Shown: in pieces, positions 34,228 to 44,320 of the stretch | How positions within the stretch are numbered: the first letter of the stretch is position 1 | Layout: every line of letters begins with the position of its first letter | Assembly: GCA_947450675.1 (NCBI GenBank) | Contig: CANFWI010000013.1 | Location: 1-59,780, forward strand | Length of the DNA: 59,780 nucleotides | DNA from: Comamonadaceae bacterium | Lineage (GTDB): Bacteria; Pseudomonadota; Gammaproteobacteria; Burkholderiales; Burkholderiaceae_C | Reading direction: 5' to 3' | Notes under the pieces: generated by a model | The model's database searches: none | What the model was told of the DNA's origin: nothing | Seen by the model: the letters and a program-made list of their open reading frames with translations, nothing else | Made by a program: the position numbers and the translations under genes

Positions 34228-36926
34228 TTGATGTCCAACGTGGGCGGCTTGAGATCAAGACGCAAAGCAATAATATCGGGTGAACTACCGGGGTTGAGCG
34301 TGAAACCAGCATGACGCGCGAGTGACGCCAGGCTTAAGTTTTCGGCCAAGCATTCACCGACCACTTCGGCGGTGCCACGGTCTCGCAGGTAACGCAGCAG
34401 CTTGTCTAGCAACAAGCGACCGAGACCCCTGCCCTGCCAGCGCGTTGCCACCTGGATCGAAAACTCAGCCCGAAAATTGTCGGGGTCGCAGACGGCACGC
34501 ACCTCACCCAACATCCGATCTTCTCCGCTGCGCGACGCTGCCACGGCAATGAAAGTCATCTCGCGGTCGTAATCAATTTGGCTGTAGCGCGCCAGTTCAG
34601 AATGCGGCACTTCGCGTCTCACCATGAAAAAGCGCAGGCGCATGTCAGCCGGTGTGGCGTCCGCATAAAAATGCTGAAGTCGACCGCCGTCTTCGGGTCG
34701 AATCGGGCGCAGCAGCACGTCTCTTCCGGCCAAGTGAATGGACTCCTCCAAGGCTGCCGGGTAAGGCCGAATGGCCAAGTGCGAGCCATCGTGCGCGCTG
34801 CTGGCTTTGATGCGCACGCGCGAATCGACAGCCAGCACGCCGTCTGCGTCTATCAGCAGCGGGTTGATATCCAGCTCCGCCACTTGCGACAAGTCGCAGG
34901 CCAGCAGCGAAAGCTTTAACAAGGTGTCAAGCAAGGCAGCTTGGTTAGCGGCGGGTTTGCCGCGATAAGCGCCTAGCAGTTTGGTGAGTTGGCTGCGTTG
35001 CACCAAATCGATCGCCAGACTGGTGTTGAGCGGCGGCAAGGCCACCGCGTGATGAGCGTGAAGCTCAACCGCGGTGCCCCCCTCACCTAACAACAGCACT
35101 GGGCCAAACAACGGGTCGGTGTTGATGCCGAGAATCAATTCATGCGCATCAGGCCTGTGCGCCATGGCCTGCACCGTGAAACCTCGCAGCACAGCATCGG
35201 GTCGCAGCTGGCTCACGCGTGCTTGCATCGTTTCCGCGGCCGCCTTCACTTCTGCGGCAGAGGTCAGGGCGAGTGCCACACCACCGACGTCAGACTTGTG
35301 GATGATTTGCGGCGAGATAATTTTAAGCGCCACCGGGTAACCGATCGTCTCGGCAGTCAATACGGCGGCTTGGGTGTCGGCTGTTTTGCGGGTATCGACA
35401 ACGGGAATTCCATAGGCCATCAGCAAGGCTTGAGAATCTGCATCGCCCAGCCATTCGCGACCCTCTTGCAAGGCTTGCTGTATCAAGTGTTGTGCCCCCG
35501 CACGGTCAGGCAACGCGTCTGGCACAGAGGCTGTCGTGAGTTGTTGTAGCGCCTGCTGGTTGCGGTTGTAGTGGATCAATTGGAGCCATGCGGCGGTGGC
35601 GCGTTCGGGGGTGTTGTAGCTGGCAATACCCGCGGCTGCCGTGGCTTGTCGTGCTGCAGCCACCACGGCGCCGCCTAGCCAGCAGGCCAACACCGGTTTG
35701 GTTGCCGATTGCATCAACGGCAAGCAGGCCAACGCTATCTGCGTGGCCGAGACGATCGCGGTGGGCGCGTGCATGAAGAGCACGCCGTCAACCTCAGACG
35801 CAGCCAGCAACACCCGCAGCGCCGCCTGGTAGCGGCTGACCGGCGCATCACCAATGATGTCCACCGGATTTCCCTTCGACCAAGTCGCCGGCAGGCAAGC
35901 GTCCAATGCGGCCAGTGTGGCGGGGCTCAAGTCGGCGAGTGTGCCGCCACCCAGGGACAGCGAATCGGCAGCCAACACGCCGGCGCCACCGCCATTCGTG
36001 ACCAAGGCCAGCCGCTCACCCCGCAGCGGCCACGTGTGCTGCATGTTGGACAGCGTTTCGGCAGCGTCAAACAAGGCTTCAAGCGTGTCCACGCGCAACA
36101 TGCCAGCTCGCTGAACAGCGGCGTCAAAAACCACGTCGGAACCTGCCAGCGCGCCGGTGTGCGAAGCCGCCGCCTTGGCGCCCGCAGGCGCACGACCGGC
36201 CTTGACCAAAATCACCGGTTTGTTGCGCGCTGCAGCGCGTGCAGCAGACATGAATTTGCGCGCCGTTTTGATGGATTCAACGTACATCAAAATCGCCCGC
36301 GTTCCCGGGTCACTGCCGAGGTAATCCAGCATGTCGCCAAAGTCGACGTCGGCGCTGTCGCCCAAAGACACAAAGTGCGAAAACCCGATGCCGAGGCTGT
36401 TGGCCCAGTCCAGCATGGCCGTCGCCAAAGCGCCGGATTGGGTGACAAAAGCCAGCTTGCCCGGCAATGAATTGCCAGGCGAAAAACTCGCATTCAGCGC
36501 AGCGCTGGGGACCAACGCACCAATACAGTTAGGGCCCAATACGCGCAGCAAATAGGGGCGAGCGGCGGCCAGCATACTTTGCTCGATGGTGATGCCACTG
36601 GCGGTCATGGCTTTCAGGCCAGCGCTCAGCACAATGGCCGCGCGCGTGCCCTTGCGTCCCAACTCAGACAGAAGCGCGGGCACGGTGTCGGCGGGTGTGC
36701 AGATGACGGCCAAGTCCGGCGCGAATGGCAATGCATTGACATCGGGCCAAGCGGTTTCGCCATCGACCTGCGAATGCTTGGCATTGACCGGCCAGACAGG
36801 CCCCTTGAAACCGCCCAGCTTGAGGTTGTGCAACACCACCGAGCCCAAGCTGCCTTCGCGGTCAGAGGCACCGATGAGAGCGACCGAGGTCGGCTGAAAC
36901 ATGGCTTCGAGGTAGCGTACGGTCAT
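34224..36926 (-). CDS. NDP-forming acyl-CoA synthetase fused to GNAT acetyltransferase (Pat/PatZ-like)
   Basis: This 900-residue protein has a CoA-binding domain (about 8-130, ALIGASDREGSLG), succinyl-CoA ligase-like domains with SHTGALAGSD (the His that is phosphorylated in active NDP-forming synthetases), an ATP-grasp domain (about 490-710, HKSDVGGV) and a C-terminal GNAT (about 735-885, RWQGRGLGRLLLDKL). This is the layout of PatZ/YfiQ lysine acetyltransferases, in which the synthetase part is often inactive; here the key His is retained. It faces hsp20 across a 317-base gap and is coupled to a universal stress protein gene. Confidence 0.88.
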   Translation of the reverse strand: MTVRYLEAMFQPTSVALIGASDREGSLGSVVLHNLKLGGFKGPVWPVNAKHSQVDGETAWPDVNALPFAPDLAVICTPADTVPALLSELGRKGTRAAIVLSAGLKAMTASGITIEQSMLAAARPYLLRVLGPNCIGALVPSAALNASFSPGNSLPGKLAFVTQSGALATAMLDWANSLGIGFSHFVSLGDSADVDFGDMLDYLGSDPGTRAILMYVESIKTARKFMSAARAAARNKPVILVKAGRAPAGAKAAASHTGALAGSDVVFDAAVQRAGMLRVDTLEALFDAAETLSNMQHTWPLRGERLALVTNGGGAGVLAADSLSLGGGTLADLSPATLAALDACLPATWSKGNPVDIIGDAPVSRYQAALRVLLAASEVDGVLFMHAPTAIVSATQIALACLPLMQSATKPVLACWLGGAVVAAARQATAAAGIASYNTPERATAAWLQLIHYNRNQQALQQLTTASVPDALPDRAGAQHLIQQALQEGREWLGDADSQALLMAYGIPVVDTRKTADTQAAVLTAETIGYPVALKIISPQIIHKSDVGGVALALTSAAEVKAAAETMQARVSQLRPDAVLRGFTVQAMAHRPDAHELILGINTDPLFGPVLLLGEGGTAVELHAHHAVALPPLNTSLAIDLVQRSQLTKLLGAYRGKPAANQAALLDTLLKLSLLACDLSQVAELDINPLLIDADGVLAVDSRVRIKASSAHDGSHLAIRPYPAALEESIHLAGRDVLLRPIRPEDGGRLQHFYADATPADMRLRFFMVRREVPHSELARYSQIDYDREMTFIAVAASRSGEDRMLGEVRAVCDPDNFRAEFSIQVATRWQGRGLGRLLLDKLLRYLRDRGTAEVVGECLAENLSLASLARHAGFTLNPGSSPDIIALRLDLKPPTLDIK

Positions 36927-37243
36927 GGCATGGCTGTGCTTTGTGGCTCAGTGTGATTCAGCTTGTAGTGCCTGCCAGCTTAGCGCGCTGCCGTCGTCGC
37001 AGTTTGCGCCAGATCAAGTTCCCATCGCATAGAGCGCTGAGCTCATGGCGCGGCCTGCTAGACGACGCACGAAAGCGAAAAAATGCCCCGCCATCAGGCG
37101 CGTTAACTGGCGTGGCAATGGGGCCTTGGACGGCCTGTCGTTGCGGGTATTCGGTCTCCAATGGTCACTGCAACGGCTTTGACGTTGCGTTGACCCTTGC
37201 TTTTTAAAAGCAACGAACCACCCCTTAATTTTGGAGAAAAGAC
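36927..37243. promoter_or_regulatory. Divergent promoter region between the Pat-like gene and hsp20
   Basis: No gene is seen. At 37004-37017 TTGCG-CCAG-ATCAA matches 8 of 10 positions of the FNR/ANR site (TTGAT-N4-ATCAA). For hsp20, TTGACG (37179-37184) and TTTAAA (37203-37208), 18 bases apart, make a plausible promoter. TTGCTTTT-T-AAAAGCAA (37197-37213) overlaps the -10 and would form a hairpin or an operator. The ribosome site TTGGAGAAA is just before the hsp20 ATG. Confidence 0.5.
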
Positions 37244-37672
37244 ATGAGCAACCTTCGCGTCACTGCCCCTACTTTTGGCGACTCTATGGAGTCTGCCTTT
37301 CGTCGTTTTCTGACGCCTGCCGCCTTTGATGTGGACACACCGGAAATGCAAATGCGCATGGATGTTGCAGAAAAAGAAAATGCCTACGAAATCAAGGCCG
37401 ACCTGCCTGGTTTCAAGAAAGAAGATATCAATATTCGGATTGACGGCAACATCGTCCAGATTGATGCTGAGATGAAGCTTGACAAAGAAACCCGCGGCAA
37501 TGGCGACAAGGTGCTGCGCAGTGAACGTTACCGGGGCAGCATATCGCGCAGCTTCAGCTTGGCGCAAGACGTTGATGAAGCCAAGTCGCAAGCGCGGTAT
37601 GCCGATGGCGTACTGACACTTGAGCTACCGAAGAAGGCTTCGGGCAGCGCCAAGAAATTGCAAATCCAGTAG
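37244..37672 (+). CDS. Small heat-shock protein, Hsp20 family
   Basis: This 142-residue protein has an alpha-crystallin domain (about 37-130) including ADLPGFKKEDINIRIDGN and GVLTLELPKK, and a C-terminal LQI of the I-x-I type that docks oligomers. Such holdases bind unfolding proteins under heat, oxidative or anaerobic stress. It is followed by two universal stress genes on the same strand and preceded by a good ribosome site (GGAGAAA). Confidence 0.93.
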   Translation: MSNLRVTAPTFGDSMESAFRRFLTPAAFDVDTPEMQMRMDVAEKENAYEIKADLPGFKKEDINIRIDGNIVQIDAEMKLDKETRGNGDKVLRSERYRGSISRSFSLAQDVDEAKSQARYADGVLTLELPKKASGSAKKLQIQ

Positions 37673-37686
37673 CCCGACCCTGATTT

Positions 37687-37731
37687 CCACCGCCTTGTTG
37701 ACACAGATCAAGCATGACCTCAAGGCGGTGG
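37687..37731 (+). promoter_or_regulatory. Inverted repeat with an FNR-like site in its loop
   Basis: Perfect 11-base arms CCACCGCCTTG (37687-37697) and CAAGGCGGTGG (37721-37731) enclose TTGAC-ACAG-ATCAA (37698-37711), which matches 9 of 10 positions of the FNR/ANR consensus. The site ends about 52 bases before the uspA-type start. The arms could end or slow hsp20 transcription, while the core could bind an oxygen-sensing FNR-type activator. Confidence 0.55.
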
Positions 37732-37763
37732 TCAATACTGAAAACTAATCAAGAGGAGAACAC

Positions 37764-38228
37764 ATGTATCAAAGAATTCTGGTTCCGGTCGACGGCAGCG
37801 AAACGGCAACGAAAGCCTTGATTGCCGCTTTGCAAATGGCCCGCGACTCAGGCGGTCAAGTGCATCTCGTCCACGTCGTTGAAGGGATGACACCTCTGTC
37901 TGCAGATCCTTATGGCGCCTATGCCGGAGAAGTGATTGAGATCATGCGCGAAAGCGGCGGCAAGATCCTTCAAGAGGCATTGGAGGTTGCCAAGGCAGCA
38001 GGCGTGCCCGCGGACACAGAGATTTTTGATAACTTTGGCGAACGGCTGGCCGAGGTGGTTGCCGACTCAGCGACTCGGTTCAAAGCCGATTTGATCGTCG
38101 TTGGCACGCATGGCCGTCGAGGCTTGGGTCGGGTGATGCTGGGAAGCGGCGCAGAGCAAATCATTCGGCTGGCACCCGTCCCCGTTTTGGTGATTCGTCA
38201 CAGTGAGAAAAAAACCGCTTTGGCATGA
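37764..38228 (+). CDS. Universal stress protein (ATP-binding type)
   Basis: This 154-residue UspA domain has ILVPVDGSETATKAL and the ATP loop GTHGRRGLGRVMLGSGAEQI. A strong ribosome site (AGAGGAGAA) precedes the ATG, and an FNR-like site lies about 60 bases upstream, so oxygen-limited induction is plausible. A second, more divergent universal stress gene follows after 31 bases. The protein is close to the universal stress protein at 33.8 kb, suggesting an in-cluster duplication. Confidence 0.92.
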   Translation: MYQRILVPVDGSETATKALIAALQMARDSGGQVHLVHVVEGMTPLSADPYGAYAGEVIEIMRESGGKILQEALEVAKAAGVPADTEIFDNFGERLAEVVADSATRFKADLIVVGTHGRRGLGRVMLGSGAEQIIRLAPVPVLVIRHSEKKTALA

Positions 38229-38259
38229 CATCTGACTCTCAACAAGAAGGAAGCTAAAA

Positions 38260-38682
38260 ATGAAAATTATTTTTCCGGCTGATGGCAGTGCTTTCACCAA
38301 GAAGGCCCTCGCCTTTCTCGTGACACATGAAAATTTATGCGGTCCTGAAGATGAGCTGATTGTGCTCAATGTGCAGGCGCCCATACCGCACCGTGTCCAG
38401 CGCATGGTGGGTGCAAGCACGGTTCGTGACTACCACGCTGATGAAGCCAGCAAGGTGCTTAAGCCGATCGAACGCTTTTTGACCAAACACGAACTGAATT
38501 TTCGCGCGAATTGGGTCACCGGTGCCGCGGCTACTGAGATCATCAAAACCGCGACCAAGGAAAAAGCGCACATGATTGTCATGGGAACGCATGGCCACGG
38601 CTTGATCGGGCGTGCCGTCCTCGGCAGCGTCGCCCAACGCGTGCTGGCAGAAGCCCATATTCCCGTCCTGCTGGTCAAGTGA
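38260..38682 (+). CDS. Universal stress protein
   Basis: This 140-residue UspA-family protein starts KIIFPADGSAFTKKAL and carries the ATP loop GTHGHGLIGRAVLGS, then IPVLLVK. It differs more from the other two copies, so it is probably an older paralogue with its own role. The ribosome site AAGGAAG lies about 7 bases before the ATG. It is last in the forward hsp20-usp-usp unit. Confidence 0.92.
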   Translation: MKIIFPADGSAFTKKALAFLVTHENLCGPEDELIVLNVQAPIPHRVQRMVGASTVRDYHADEASKVLKPIERFLTKHELNFRANWVTGAAATEIIKTATKEKAHMIVMGTHGHGLIGRAVLGSVAQRVLAEAHIPVLLVK

Positions 38683-38720
38683 ACCGTTTTTCGATCACTC
38701 AAGTCGACGTGTAGCGCAAT

Positions 38721-39065
38721 TCAGCGGCGTCGACTGATGAGTTTTTTCAGGCTTCGCTCCACAAACAACGCTAACAGCGCCCCCGCGCTGGCGGCGATCA
38801 ACGACGCTTGCATGGGCTTCAGCAAGGCAAAACGAGTTGCCCGATCTTCGACGCTTTTATACAGGTCGCTGGCAAGGCTCGACAAGTGCGACGGCTTGTG
38901 AACAGGTGCAGTCGCATGGCTTTTGTTGGAAGCGTCCATTCCCAACACTTCATCTTTAGCCGCCTCTACCGCCGACTGCAAAACCTCTTCATTCAAGTGC
39001 CGGTGGCTTACTTTCCCGCGATGTAACCCGTCTGGTTGATGGGTACTTTGGACATCGGTGTTCAT
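38721..39065 (-). CDS. Small membrane-anchored protein of unknown function
   Basis: This 114-residue protein is hydrophilic for its first ~85 residues and helical near 25-45 and 65-80. It then has one membrane helix (about 86-104, MQASLIAASAGALLALFVE) and a basic tail ending SRRR. The layout resembles ElaB/YqjD/DUF883 inner-membrane proteins, though I cannot confirm the family. It sits between stress genes, and an inverted repeat lies about 40 bases upstream. Confidence 0.65.
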   Translation of the reverse strand: MNTDVQSTHQPDGLHRGKVSHRHLNEEVLQSAVEAAKDEVLGMDASNKSHATAPVHKPSHLSSLASDLYKSVEDRATRFALLKPMQASLIAASAGALLALFVERSLKKLISRRR

Positions 39066-39106
39066 GGTTCAGTCCTTAAAAAAATTGGGTTGTATTGACG
39101 TTAGCG

Positions 39107-39125
39107 ATTGAAGTGAATCTTCAAT
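39107..39125. promoter_or_regulatory. Perfect inverted repeat, candidate operator
   Basis: ATTGAAG-TGAAT-CTTCAAT is a perfect dyad of 7-base arms around 5 bases. It lies in the divergent gap between the small membrane protein gene and the catalase gene, 42 bases before the former. TTGACG at 39096-39101 is adjacent. The size and symmetry suit a dimeric regulator; which one is unknown. Confidence 0.4.
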
Positions 39126-39305
39126 GTGAGTGAATAAACCATCACGCGGTCGGATCTGTCCCACACAGCGCAACGACTTCACTGACAGCAATTGGTGTTG
39201 CCTGACCCTCTTCCTGCATCCCCAAAACGTCTATCGTGAGACTTGGTTGATTGGGGTTCTCATTTTGAATTCCTGAAGCTCAATTCATGACGTACAGGAA
39301 TCTAG

Positions 39306-41453
39306 ATGTCCCCACCTCGGCGAAAAGACAGCGGCCCTAAATTTCAATCTGAATCAGTCAAGACGGACATCCGCAGCCCCCTGACGACTGCGCAGGGCGT
39401 GCAGATTCCAGACAACCACCATTCGCTCAAGGCTGGGCCGCGCGGCCCCACGCTGATGCAGGACTTCATCCTTCGCGAAAAACTCATGCACTTTGACCAT
39501 GAGCGTATTCCGGAGCGGGTGGTTCATGCACGGGGCGCGGCGGCGCACGGCTATTTCAAACTTTACAAACCCTTGTCGCAGTTCAGCAGCGCTGGTTTTT
39601 TGCAAGACCCGGCGGTTGAAACGCCGGTCTTTGTGCGTTTTTCTACCGCCGTCGGTTCGCGTGGTTCCGCTGACACAGTGCGCGATGTACGCGGCTTTTC
39701 CGTCAAGTTCTATACGCAGCAAGGCAACTACGACTTGGTCGGCAACAACATGCCGGTGTACTTCATTCAAGACGCCATCAAGTTTCCAGACCTCATGCAT
39801 GCGCTCAAGCCAGAACCGCAGCATGAGATGCCGCAAGCGTCATCGGCACACGACACCTTTTGGGATTTTGTGTCGTTGATGCCGGAGTCCACCCACATGC
39901 TGATGTGGTTGATGTCTGACCGGGCCATTCCCCGCAGCTACCGGATGATGGAGGGTTTTGGCGTGCACACCTTTCGGCTGGTGAATCCGCATGGCCAGTC
40001 TTGTTTTGTGAAGTTTCACTGGAAGCCCAAGCTGGGCCTGCACAGCATGGCATGGGATGAAGCGCAAAAGATGGCAGGCCAAGACCCGGACTTTCATCGT
40101 CGTGATCTTTGGGACGCCATTGAGAGCGGCCACTTTCCGGAGTGGGAGTTGGGCGTGCAGTTGGTGGAGATGGGCAAAGAGGCCGAACTGGGCATCGACC
40201 TGCTAGACGCCACCAAACTGATTCCTGAAGAGCTGGTGCCGATTTTGCCGATTGGCCGCATGGTGTTGAACCGCAACCCCGACGACTTTTTTGCCGAGAC
40301 GGAACAAGTGGCTTTCAACCCCGGTCATTTGGTGCCCGGCATTGACTTCAGCAATGACCCCTTGTTGCTGGGCCGCTTGTTTTCATACGCTGACAGCCAG
40401 TTGTCGCGCATGGGCAGTCCCAATTTTCAGGCGCTACCGATCAACCGACCCGCGTGTCCCATGCACCATTTTCTGCGGGGCGGCCAGCTACAAGCGAGCG
40501 TGCACCGTGAGCGCGCGGCCTATGAACCCAACACGTTGGCGAGTGGTACAGAGTTTCGTGTGGACGGCGCAACGCAGGGCTTTCAGTCGTGTCCTGATGT
40601 GCTGGAGTCGGGCAAGTTGCGGCAACAAAGTGCATCATTTGATGAGCATTTCTCGCAAGCGACTTTGTTTTGGAACAGCCAGAGCCAAGCAGAAAAAGAC
40701 CATGTCGTGGCGGCCTTCTGCTTTGAGTTGTCGAAGGTTAAATCCAAGGAGATAAGGCAACGCACGGTGGACAACCTCGCGCATGTCGACATGAAACTGG
40801 CAAGCCGCGTGGCCGCGCAACTGGGTATTGATGCACCCAACGCTGTGGCAGCCGCAGGGCGCCTGGGTTTTAAGCATCACAAGATGCAGAGTCAACTCCA
40901 AGAAGCACCGTCGCTGAGCATGATCGGACGCTATAAGCCCGACATCAGCACCCGCAAAGTGGCTGTGCTGGCTGCCAATGGCGTGGACATGATCGCTATC
41001 AAGCGCGTGATACAGGAGCTGACCGATGCCGGCTTGCAATGCAAGGTGGTGGCCCCGCAGCTCGGCCACGTTGGCACCGCCAGCGGTCGCACCTTGGCGG
41101 TTGATTTCAGCTTTGGCAATACCTCGTCGGTGATGTTTGACGCGGTGCTACTGCCTGGCGGTGTGGCCTGTGCTGATGCGTTGTGTCGCCTCGGTGCGGC
41201 GCTGCACTTTGCGCTTGAGGCTTACAAACATTGCAAGCCCATCTGCGCCATCAACGAAGGGGTGCTTCTGCTCGGCAGTTTGGGCTTCAGCCAGAGCCAG
41301 CAAAAAGACACCGCGTTGACAGTGCCGACGCCCGGCGTGGTGATCGCCGACAGTCAAAAAGCCATTGAGGGACAGATCAGCCAGACCTTCATCGAAGCGA
41401 TGCTTGAACACCGACACTGGGACCGCGTCAATCTGGATTCAGTGCCGGCTTAA
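39306..41453 (+). CDS. katE: Large-subunit monofunctional catalase (HPII type)
   Basis: This 715-residue clade 2 catalase has an active-site His (His74 in RVVHARGAAAHGYF), Asn in the NNMPVYFIQDA region, haem-ligand Tyr361 in RLFSYADSQ, and a C-terminal flavodoxin/DJ-1-like domain (about 555-710) as in E. coli HPII. It degrades hydrogen peroxide. Its ribosome site AGGAAT can pair with ATTCCTG at 39269-39275, a possible translational hairpin. It lies with Hsp20 and universal stress genes in a stress island. Confidence 0.95.
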   Translation: MSPPRRKDSGPKFQSESVKTDIRSPLTTAQGVQIPDNHHSLKAGPRGPTLMQDFILREKLMHFDHERIPERVVHARGAAAHGYFKLYKPLSQFSSAGFLQDPAVETPVFVRFSTAVGSRGSADTVRDVRGFSVKFYTQQGNYDLVGNNMPVYFIQDAIKFPDLMHALKPEPQHEMPQASSAHDTFWDFVSLMPESTHMLMWLMSDRAIPRSYRMMEGFGVHTFRLVNPHGQSCFVKFHWKPKLGLHSMAWDEAQKMAGQDPDFHRRDLWDAIESGHFPEWELGVQLVEMGKEAELGIDLLDATKLIPEELVPILPIGRMVLNRNPDDFFAETEQVAFNPGHLVPGIDFSNDPLLLGRLFSYADSQLSRMGSPNFQALPINRPACPMHHFLRGGQLQASVHRERAAYEPNTLASGTEFRVDGATQGFQSCPDVLESGKLRQQSASFDEHFSQATLFWNSQSQAEKDHVVAAFCFELSKVKSKEIRQRTVDNLAHVDMKLASRVAAQLGIDAPNAVAAAGRLGFKHHKMQSQLQEAPSLSMIGRYKPDISTRKVAVLAANGVDMIAIKRVIQELTDAGLQCKVVAPQLGHVGTASGRTLAVDFSFGNTSSVMFDAVLLPGGVACADALCRLGAALHFALEAYKHCKPICAINEGVLLLGSLGFSQSQQKDTALTVPTPGVVIADSQKAIEGQISQTFIEAMLEHRHWDRVNLDSVPA

Positions 41454-41490
41454 CGGCTTAAATGCTTAAAGCTGCCGGTGAAGTGGCGGG

Positions 41491-42432
41491 TCAGTGCGCG
41501 TGGCCCCACAGCAAAAAGGCGTCGCGCCCTTCGGTCACCAAGCTCACGGGCGCGCCCACAGGCAACAGCACTTTGGTCAGCACGTGGCCAAACGGCAAGC
41601 CAATTAAGACGCGCGCTTTGACCTGCGACTGCAACCACTGCACAACGCTGGCCAGCTTGAAGCCTTTGTCATGCGGCACCAGCTTGAAGTTGGTGAATTG
41701 GCCAAAGACAATGGCTTTTTGCTGCGCCAACACGCCCGCATGCAGCAGCTGCGTGAGCATGCGTTCGATCCGGTACGGGTGCTCATGCACGTCTTCCAGA
41801 AACAAAATGCCGCCCTTGATTTGCGGCAAATAGGGCGTGCCGACCAGCGACGACAAGACCGACAAATTACCGCCCCAAAGCACGGCGTTGTTGACTTTGA
41901 AGTCGCTTGATTTAGCGGTTGCTGTCGGTGCCACTAGCGCAGGGGGTTTCGGCAACTGCCAGCCAGCGCCCTCGCCCTGCCCGCTCACCAAGTCGTCAAA
42001 GCAAGCTTCCATGATGTCGTCGGGCGTGCCGTCGACGCCAAAGTCTTCACCGAGCGCCGGACCGGCCCAACTGATGGCGCCGGTCTTGGCCAGCAAGGCC
42101 GATTGAAACGCGGTGAAATCACTCAAACCGACAAACTGCGTGCCCTTGGTCACGGCCTTGGCCACGGCTTTGTAATTGATGCTGGGCAAGATGCGCGTCA
42201 AGCCGTAGCCACCGCGGGAAATCAGCGCGATGTCGGCACCGCTGGCGGCGGCCCGGTGAATGGCTGCAAGCCGTGTTTCGTCATCGCCGGCAAAGCGCTG
42301 GTGGCTGGCCAAGGCGGACTCATCCACTTCGACCTCATGGCCCAAGGTTTTCAGGCGGGCGATGCCGCGTTTGAAGCTGGCTTTGTCGCGCACGGCGCTG
42401 GACGGAGAGTAGATGTAAATATGTTTTTTCAC
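41491..42432 (-). CDS. ldcA: LD-carboxypeptidase (muramoyltetrapeptide carboxypeptidase)
   Basis: This protein of 313 residues is of the S66 family. IYIYSPSSAV starts the N-terminal flavodoxin-like domain, ALISRGGYGLTRIL carries the nucleophile region, and the C-terminal half holds FLEDVHEHPYRIERML with Glu and His of the triad. It trims the terminal D-Ala from murein tetrapeptides in the cytoplasm during cell-wall recycling. The GTG at 42432 is chosen because homology begins there; the upstream frame overlaps the tadA fusion. The stop of that fusion lies inside a GGATAATTATCC palindrome 8 bases before this start. Confidence 0.9.
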   Translation of the reverse strand: MKKHIYIYSPSSAVRDKASFKRGIARLKTLGHEVEVDESALASHQRFAGDDETRLAAIHRAAASGADIALISRGGYGLTRILPSINYKAVAKAVTKGTQFVGLSDFTAFQSALLAKTGAISWAGPALGEDFGVDGTPDDIMEACFDDLVSGQGEGAGWQLPKPPALVAPTATAKSSDFKVNNAVLWGGNLSVLSSLVGTPYLPQIKGGILFLEDVHEHPYRIERMLTQLLHAGVLAQQKAIVFGQFTNFKLVPHDKGFKLASVVQWLQSQVKARVLIGLPFGHVLTKVLLPVGAPVSLVTEGRDAFLLWGHAH

Positions 42433-42440
42433 GAGGATAA

Positions 42441-44260
<1,820 letters not shown>

Positions 44261-44275
44261 GGGTGAGAGGATAAG

Positions 44276-44304
44276 CCAAGACTGCTTTTGGTCAGCGGTC
44301 TTGG
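44276..44304 (-). terminator. Terminator-like hairpin after the Bug-type gene
   Basis: Arms CCAAGACTGC (44276-44285) and GCGGTCTTGG (44295-44304) pair over ten positions with one G-T wobble around a 9-base loop. It lies between the solute-binding gene stop and the PaiB start. The T-run is weak, so termination is likely but not certain. Confidence 0.5.
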
Positions 44305-44320
44305 GGGGAAATAACTGAGA

